Below are positions 59,089 through 64,000 of a stretch of 64,000 bases of DNA, in pieces; the first letter of the stretch is position 1; each line of letters starts with the position of its first letter. The stretch covers positions 455,501-519,500 of the forward strand of contig CP131057.1 in assembly GCA_030657355.1 (NCBI GenBank). Direction: 5' to 3'. The notes beneath the pieces were generated by a model that saw only the letters and a list, made by a program, of their open reading frames with translations, did not search any database and had not been told where the DNA came from. Both the position numbers and the translations under genes were made by a program. This stretch comes from Radicibacter daui (lineage in GTDB: Bacteria > Pseudomonadota > Alphaproteobacteria > Radicibacterales > Radicibacteraceae).

Positions 59089-61341
59089 ATGGACGGTTTG
59101 CACAGCCGCGAGGAAATTGCCGGAACGCGTGGAGCGATTGGGCGCGTCACCGCGGTAAATGTTGAAATTACAGAGATCCTGCGCACGCTCTGGCGCCGTC
59201 GTGGCCTGATCGGCCTTGTGACAATCGCCTTTGCAATTGCCGCCTGGGTCTTTGTCAGCCGTATCCAGCCGATTTATACCTCCACGGCAACTGTCCTGAT
59301 CGAAGCGCCAAACTCGGCAACGCCGGAAGCGCGGCAACTCTCCGCCCGCGTGACCAACCAGCTCTACGCGATTACCAGCGAAGTCGAAGTACTTCAGTCG
59401 CGCTCGATCGTGAGCCGTGTGGTCGACTCTCTCGACCTCATCAACGATCCGGAATTCAACCCCGCCTTGCGCCCTGCGCAGGAGCCGATGTGGATTGCCG
59501 AACAGATCGCGGCATTCAAGGACAGGGTTTCTGGGTGGCTGAAGGGCGACGCCAGCGAAGCGGCTGAAACAGTTGATCCCAATTCGCCAGACGCCATACG
59601 CGAGACAGTGATCAACAACGTCAAGGCGCGGGTGCGGGCGGATTCCATTCCGCAATCAATGGTCCTGACCGTCGCTTTCAGCTCCAACAATCCAGCCAAA
59701 GCCGCACGGATCGCCAACGAGTTGGCGGATAAATACGTGACGTCCCAGCTCGAGGCGAAATTCGACGCCATCCGGAGCGCGACCTCATGGTTGACAGATC
59801 GTCTCGCCACCCTCAAGGACGCGGTCGGACGCTCTGAAGAGGCAGTCGCGGATTACCGCAAGCAGTACGGAATTCTTCAGGGATCGGACCAGCAGCAGCC
59901 AATGCAGCAGCGCCTGCAGGAGCTGAACTCCCAGCTCGTTGTCACACAGTCCAAGCGGGCCGAGCTCCAGGCCCGCGTTGCCCGCGTCGAAGCCCTGATC
60001 AGGGCAGGACACGGCGTGGATGCAACTGATGACATGATGGATTCTCCCCTGATCCAGCGCCTCAAGGAGCAGGAAGCCACGACCGCCCGCGAAGCTTCGG
60101 ATCTGGCTTCCCGGTATGGCGAACGCCATCCCGAGATGATCAAGAAGCGCGCCGAGCAGGCAGAGATTGAATCCAAGATCAATATCGAGATCGGTAAACT
60201 TCTGCAGGGCATGCGCAGCGAACTGTCGGTGCTGCAGGAGCAGGAGCGCACCCTGCAGTCACAGGTCAAGGGCTCTGAAGATTCAATTCTTCAGCAGAAT
60301 GTTTCGGCAATCCAGCTGCATGAGCTCGAGCGCAACGCTCTGGCCAACCGCACGCTTTATGAAACCTTCCTGTCCCGCTTCAAGGAAACCGGCGATCAGG
60401 AAGAGATTCAGCAGCCCGACGCCCGGATCATTTCCGACGCCCAGCCTACCCGGCAACCGTCGTCGCCCCACACACGCCTGATGACGGCGGCGGCAGGCCT
60501 CACCGGCTTTGTGCTCATCTCCCTGCTGGTGCTGCTGGTCGAGCAGTTCAATCTCACCATCCGCGGGCGCAAGGATCTGGAGCAGTTGACCGGCCTTCCG
60601 GTGCTTGGCCAGATCCCGCAGGTCAGGGCAACGCCGGGCCATCGTACGGGCAGCTACCTGACGGAAAAACCGACCTCCTCCTTCGCCGAGGCGTTTCGCA
60701 TCGCGTGGTTTGGCCTGAAGCATGCCATGCCTCCTGCCCCCAAGGTGGTTCTCGTGACATCGGCGTTGCCGGAAGAAGGCAAAAGCCTGACCTCACTCTC
60801 CATCGCGCGCACGGCGGCCAGCCTTGCCATGAAAGTGGTGCTGGTCGACGCCGACCTGCGGCGCCCCTCGCTTGCCGGTGCGATTGGCCTTACTCCGTCA
60901 ATCGGCCTTGCAGAAGTGTTGCGTGGAGAGTTCTCGCTGGAGGCGGCCCTTAACAAGGATCCCGACACCGGCATCGATCTGCTGCTGAACAAAGGCGCAT
61001 CCTCCATGGATGCGATCAGCGCCGGCGCATCCAATGCGATGGCCCAGCTCGTTGCCAGGCTGCGCAACGAGTATGATCTGGTCATCATCGACAGTCCGCC
61101 AATCCTGCCGGTTGCCGATACCCAGCTCTTCGGCCAGCTCGCGGACCGCGCGGTGTTCTGTGTCCGCTGGAACAAGACCCCCCGGGCCAGTGTGCAGCTT
61201 GGCCTGCAAATCCTGCGTGATGCCCATGTTCCGGTGGCCGGAACGCTGCTGACCCGTGTCAATCTGCGCAAGCACGCCCGCTACGGTTATGGAGAATCGA
61301 CCTACTACGGCGGCAAGTATCGCGGCTACTACTCCAAATGA
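59089..61341 (+). CDS. Polysaccharide co-polymerase with tyrosine-kinase domain (GumC/Wzc type)
   Basis: 750 residues from ATG 59089 (TTG 59086 adjacent). N-terminal Wzz domain with TM near 45 (RGLIGLVTIAFAIAAWVFVSR), a long periplasmic coiled coil (about 200-430), TM2 near 465-490, then a BY-kinase: Walker A ALPEEGKSLTS (K565), Walker A' VVLVDADLRRP, Walker B LVIIDSPP. The C-terminus holds a tyrosine cluster (YGYGESTYYGGKYRGYYSK), the autophosphorylation site. It sets chain length and couples to the OPX exporter. Confidence 0.94.
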   Translation: MDGLHSREEIAGTRGAIGRVTAVNVEITEILRTLWRRRGLIGLVTIAFAIAAWVFVSRIQPIYTSTATVLIEAPNSATPEARQLSARVTNQLYAITSEVEVLQSRSIVSRVVDSLDLINDPEFNPALRPAQEPMWIAEQIAAFKDRVSGWLKGDASEAAETVDPNSPDAIRETVINNVKARVRADSIPQSMVLTVAFSSNNPAKAARIANELADKYVTSQLEAKFDAIRSATSWLTDRLATLKDAVGRSEEAVADYRKQYGILQGSDQQQPMQQRLQELNSQLVVTQSKRAELQARVARVEALIRAGHGVDATDDMMDSPLIQRLKEQEATTAREASDLASRYGERHPEMIKKRAEQAEIESKINIEIGKLLQGMRSELSVLQEQERTLQSQVKGSEDSILQQNVSAIQLHELERNALANRTLYETFLSRFKETGDQEEIQQPDARIISDAQPTRQPSSPHTRLMTAAAGLTGFVLISLLVLLVEQFNLTIRGRKDLEQLTGLPVLGQIPQVRATPGHRTGSYLTEKPTSSFAEAFRIAWFGLKHAMPPAPKVVLVTSALPEEGKSLTSLSIARTAASLAMKVVLVDADLRRPSLAGAIGLTPSIGLAEVLRGEFSLEAALNKDPDTGIDLLLNKGASSMDAISAGASNAMAQLVARLRNEYDLVIIDSPPILPVADTQLFGQLADRAVFCVRWNKTPRASVQLGLQILRDAHVPVAGTLLTRVNLRKHARYGYGESTYYGGKYRGYYSK

Positions 61342-62036
61342 TGCCGGCGACGAACAGCCCGAAGCGACGCATCCCCGAGTTCCTGCTGACCTCGCAGGCG
61401 CTGGTGAGCCTAGTCTTCGCGCTGTTCCTACTGCCTGCAGGGCTGTGGCATTTGCCGGGAGAGATCGCGGTTCTGGCCTCGGCGACGGCAAGTTCCCCGG
61501 GTCCGGCGGCGCAGGCTACCCGGACAGACTATCGGAACACGCAAGATCCCCGTCTGCTCAAGCAGGCAGGAGAGGCTTATCTGCAGGCCGCCCTGGCAGC
61601 ACCCACGGGAAGCCGGGAAGCCCGGGAGAACTATGAACTCTCGGCGAAATTGATGAGGCGCAGCCTCTCAGAGCGGCCGATGGACCCCTATCTCTGGCAT
61701 CGGCTGGCCGCGGTCGATTACCGGCGCAATGATCTTATCGCGGCGGCGGTAGACTGGAGAATGTCGGCTGAAACCGGAGTCTTCGACCCGGTGCTGCGCT
61801 TTATCCGAACCCAGAGCGGGCTGACATTGTGGCCATACATGGATCTGGAGGGCCGTCAGGCCTTCTCCCGCTTCCTTTATGCCTACTGGCAAAGGTGGTC
61901 CGGGGAACTGGCTGAACTGGCTGTCAAATATCAGCGCGAGGGCATCGTGCTGGCGTCTCTGGCGCCCTATCCGGACGCCGCTTCCGATATGGACCGGCTG
62001 TTTCGTTTCCTTCATAGCCAGAAGGCCGGCGGTTGA
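61338..62036 (+). CDS. Membrane-anchored helical protein of EPS locus (232 aa)
   Basis: Starts inside the stop of the tyrosine-kinase gene (ATGA overlap), so it is translationally coupled to it. One N-terminal membrane anchor (about 20-40), then a helical periplasmic domain with TPR-like features (RLLKQAGEAYLQAALAAPTGSREARENYELSAKLMRRSLSERPMDPYLWHRLAAVDYRRND). I do not recognise a named family. It may be an assembly partner of the polymer-length/export complex (inference). Confidence 0.78.
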   Translation: MMPATNSPKRRIPEFLLTSQALVSLVFALFLLPAGLWHLPGEIAVLASATASSPGPAAQATRTDYRNTQDPRLLKQAGEAYLQAALAAPTGSREARENYELSAKLMRRSLSERPMDPYLWHRLAAVDYRRNDLIAAAVDWRMSAETGVFDPVLRFIRTQSGLTLWPYMDLEGRQAFSRFLYAYWQRWSGELAELAVKYQREGIVLASLAPYPDAASDMDRLFRFLHSQKAGG

Positions 62037-62048
62037 TCTTGCCACGGG

Positions 62049-62846
62049 TCAACGCCTGACCTGCAAAATACGCTGCTCGGTTCCGTTCAGGACAAGAGCG
62101 GTCAATATTCCCGTCGCATAAGCGCCCGTATCGATACCGATCCGCACGCCTCCGAGCACAGGTCCCGGCTCAATGGTGTGACCGTGGACGATGATTTTGG
62201 GATGCGGACGTCTCCAGCTAAGAAACGGCTCGCGGATCCAGATGAGGTCGCGCGGATCCTGATTTTCGAGGCTTACCTGCGGCCTGATGCCGGCATGGGA
62301 AAAATAATAATCGCCGAACGTCACGCTATGTCGCAGAGATTGCAGGAAGAGAGCATGTTCTTCCGGCAAGCGTCGGCGCAATTCACCTGCCAGTGCCTCA
62401 ACCCCGCCCGGCTCAGAAAGGCGGCCTATCCCTTCCGCGCCATAGCTATCGGCCGTTGCTATTCCCCCGAAGCCCAGCCAGTCGCTGGCGGCCTCCGGCT
62501 CTTTCAGAAAATCGAGAAAAACCTGCTCATGGTTGCCGCGCAGGAAATAGTGTTCAAATCCCGGGAGCGGCTGGGAGACAAGTGACGACACGACGGCGGC
62601 ACTTGCCGGTCCACGATCAATATAGTCGCCCAGAAAAACAACTATCTTGCGCACACAATCGGCAACGTACCCGGCATCGGCGATAATCGCGTCCAGCATA
62701 CGGCCGAGAAGGACAGCCTCGCCATGGATATCTCCAATGGCGTAAAGCACCATGCCGGACGGCAGGCCGGGAATTGGAGCCTCTGTTTCAGTAGAATCCG
62801 CAGCGCGACCGAACCGGCCAACAAGTTTGTTCCAGAACCCGGTCAC
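62049..62846 (-). CDS. PPP-family metallophosphoesterase
   Basis: 265 residues. GDIHGE (about residue 38), FLGDYIDRGP, LRGNHEQ, SHAGIRP and VHGHT supply the two-metal active site of PPP serine/threonine phosphatases (PrpA/PphA or ApaH-like bacterial type). It converges with the EPS operon containing a tyrosine kinase, which may be coincidental because PPP enzymes mainly act on Ser/Thr. Cytoplasmic. Confidence 0.9.
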   Translation of the reverse strand: MTGFWNKLVGRFGRAADSTETEAPIPGLPSGMVLYAIGDIHGEAVLLGRMLDAIIADAGYVADCVRKIVVFLGDYIDRGPASAAVVSSLVSQPLPGFEHYFLRGNHEQVFLDFLKEPEAASDWLGFGGIATADSYGAEGIGRLSEPGGVEALAGELRRRLPEEHALFLQSLRHSVTFGDYYFSHAGIRPQVSLENQDPRDLIWIREPFLSWRRPHPKIIVHGHTIEPGPVLGGVRIGIDTGAYATGILTALVLNGTEQRILQVRR

Positions 62847-62874
62847 GACAAAATGCGTTCTCTAACCCCAGCGA

Positions 62875-63645
62875 TTACGACGGGCTGGTATCGGTATCGG
62901 GCAGGTTCTGCTCTATCGGCACATTGTTAAGATTGTTATTGTTCGCCGTATCCTGACCCTGATCGGTAACGGTCTGCGACGTGCCACTTTGGGTACGCAG
63001 AATTTCGGCAATCTGTGCCGAATTAGCCTGATTGGCTGCGTTGAGAGACTGGTTGGCGCTTGCCTGGTTCAGCACGGAAGCAACTGACTGGGCAGCCCCG
63101 GGGGACGCCGCGGCAACTGTCTGGCTTGTGGCGGCGCTATAGGCATTGGCCATCACTGCAACAGCCGCGGCAGGCGATGCCTGATAGACAACCGGGTTGG
63201 TAACGATGCGGGACACAGCCGCCGCAGTATCTGCCACCTGCTGCGGGGCGACCCGCTGAACTTCCGGAGAGACAAGAATACGCGCTGCGGTAACCGCCAC
63301 GGAGGAAACTGAAGCCGGTGCGGCATTCATCACCGTCTGCGCGCCCGTAATACGGACAGCGGCTGCAGCAGCCGCAATTGCCGCCTGCGGATTAGTCGAC
63401 AAAATCCGCTCTGCTGCTGCAACTACCTGTTGGGACAAGGCCGCCATCTGGGTGGGGTTGCCGCCAGAAAGCGCCTGGATCACCTGCGCGATCTGATTGG
63501 TGTTGCCCGCAAGGAACGCCGCCTGGAGAGCAGGCGGCAATTGCACGGCCGCGCCGGTCGTCTGCGCAGACGCCTCTACCGCAACAAAGGACAGCGGCGC
63601 AGCAGCAAGCGCGCAAAGCAACGTACCCAAAGCCAGTCTGTTCAT
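62875..63645 (-). CDS. Ala-rich secreted protein of unknown function
   Basis: 256 residues. Signal peptide MNRLALGTLLCALAAAPLSF... cleaved near ASAQT (about 28). The mature part consists of repeated helical units rich in Ala, Val and Gln (VVAAAERILSTNPQAAIAAAAAAV, AARILVSPEVQRVAPQQVADTAAAVSRIV, NPVVYQASPAAAVAVMANAY), then a Gln/Asn/Ser-rich tail (LNQASANQSLNAANQANSAQIAEIL ... NNNNLNNVP). I know no family. It lies among polysaccharide genes, 28 bases upstream of the phosphatase gene on the same strand. Confidence 0.75.
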   Translation of the reverse strand: MNRLALGTLLCALAAAPLSFVAVEASAQTTGAAVQLPPALQAAFLAGNTNQIAQVIQALSGGNPTQMAALSQQVVAAAERILSTNPQAAIAAAAAAVRITGAQTVMNAAPASVSSVAVTAARILVSPEVQRVAPQQVADTAAAVSRIVTNPVVYQASPAAAVAVMANAYSAATSQTVAAASPGAAQSVASVLNQASANQSLNAANQANSAQIAEILRTQSGTSQTVTDQGQDTANNNNLNNVPIEQNLPDTDTSPS

Positions 63646-63743
63646 CGCCGGCCCTCTCCCGCAAGGAATTCCCTACATTGAGGAATACAGTGATAACGGC
63701 GCTCTATCAACGTCCTAATTCAAATATTTAACTCTGGAAACAG

Positions 63744-64000
63744 TCAGGTCCGGATCAGATACTTCATTGCGCCTGCACGCCAGCCCTCACCTTGCAACGG
63801 CCAGCCCAGAAATCCACCGAAGAAATACTGCCCCACCGATCGCCGCAACCGGCTGGAGGGATTCAGGAACAGGGCAACCGTGAAGGCAAACCCGCCGATC
63901 AGCGAGGGCAGGATGAGCAGAAGCCATCCCTCCACCCCGGCGGATCTCAGCAGGCTGAGGCCGCCGTAACAGGAGCCCGCAACAACCAGCGCACCCCCTG
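63744..64000 (-). CDS. C-terminal part of a membrane protein (start beyond right edge)
   Basis: The minus strand is open from the edge to the stop at 63744: 85 codons reading GGALVVAGSCYGGLSLLRSAGVEGWLLLILPSLIGGFAFTVALFLNPSSRLRRSVGQYFFGG ... GAMKYLIRT. Two hydrophobic segments are visible. Probably the end of a polytopic inner-membrane protein; position suggests a polysaccharide polymerase, ligase or transporter, but nothing diagnostic is visible. Confidence 0.5.
   Translation of the reverse strand, partial: GGALVVAGSCYGGLSLLRSAGVEGWLLLILPSLIGGFAFTVALFLNPSSRLRRSVGQYFFGGFLGWPLQGEGWRAGAMKYLIRT

Noticed and set aside
1-64000. CRISPR arrays, tRNA/rRNA genes, insertion sequences, prophage genes
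   Set aside because: Read for regularly spaced repeats, conserved RNA signatures and transposase/integrase motifs; none found.

Overview
The window is GC-rich (mostly above 60 % G+C by eye), densely coded, and looks like an alphaproteobacterial chromosome or large replicon, most likely Hyphomicrobiales/Rhizobiales. The pointers are the wealth of ABC and TRAP transporters with adjacent regulators, an Aap-type amino-acid transporter, a DUF1127 protein, a MocR regulator, a rhizobial-style polysaccharide locus and a RIME-like intergenic repeat. No rRNA, tRNA, CRISPR array, transposase, integrase or origin was seen.

Layout. 1-9171: edge-truncated membrane quinoprotein glucose dehydrogenase, SDR with a divergent HxlR regulator, maleylacetoacetate isomerase-like GST, Ohr peroxidase, an OmpR/EnvZ-type two-component pair, two alpha/beta hydrolases and a DipZ-like thioredoxin protein whose CxxC is CxxS. 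9178-17246: GntR regulator, TRAP transporter, a 60-residue membrane protein, and a sugar-acid catabolic set (IlvD/Edd dehydratase, RraA-like protein, ketoglutarate-semialdehyde dehydrogenase). 17287-23153: an Aap-type amino-acid transporter (two permeases and a binding protein, no ATPase) flanked by two related dual-specificity-type phosphatases and a GntR regulator. Three copies of one palindromic operator tie this block together. 23588-29100: a three-gene cassette with its own strong promoter: a protein with a duplicated unknown domain, a 1079-residue helical protein ending in an HExxH metallopeptidase-like domain, and a CpXC zinc-finger protein. This is the best candidate for an undescribed system.

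29150-37696: LacI regulator with twin operators, a polyol/sugar ABC transporter of GlpSTPQUV-like composition (with a tiny membrane protein and a frameshifted second ATPase) and a DhaK-DhaL kinase. 37768-39543: TPR/glycosyltransferase-like protein. 40023-48210: amide-utilisation-like operon: amino-acid binding protein, permease-ATPase fusion, acetamidase/formamidase, an AraC regulator fused to a second acetamidase/formamidase, a flavin reductase and a beta-lactamase-fold hydrolase. 48203-55325: TauE exporter, DUF1127, MocR regulator, SDR/LysR pair, methyltransferase-like protein, PatB-type C-S lyase, a repeat element and a scar made of two gene remnants joined tail to tail. 55365-64000: exopolysaccharide export and polymer-length genes, a PPP phosphatase, an Ala-rich secreted protein and the end of a membrane protein leaving the window.

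Functionally this is an accessory/catabolic region: most blocks are a regulator divergent from an uptake system plus one to three enzymes. The exceptions are the polysaccharide locus and the 23.6-29.1 kb cassette, which sits between two catabolic regulons and carries an internal stretch at about 23 % G+C.
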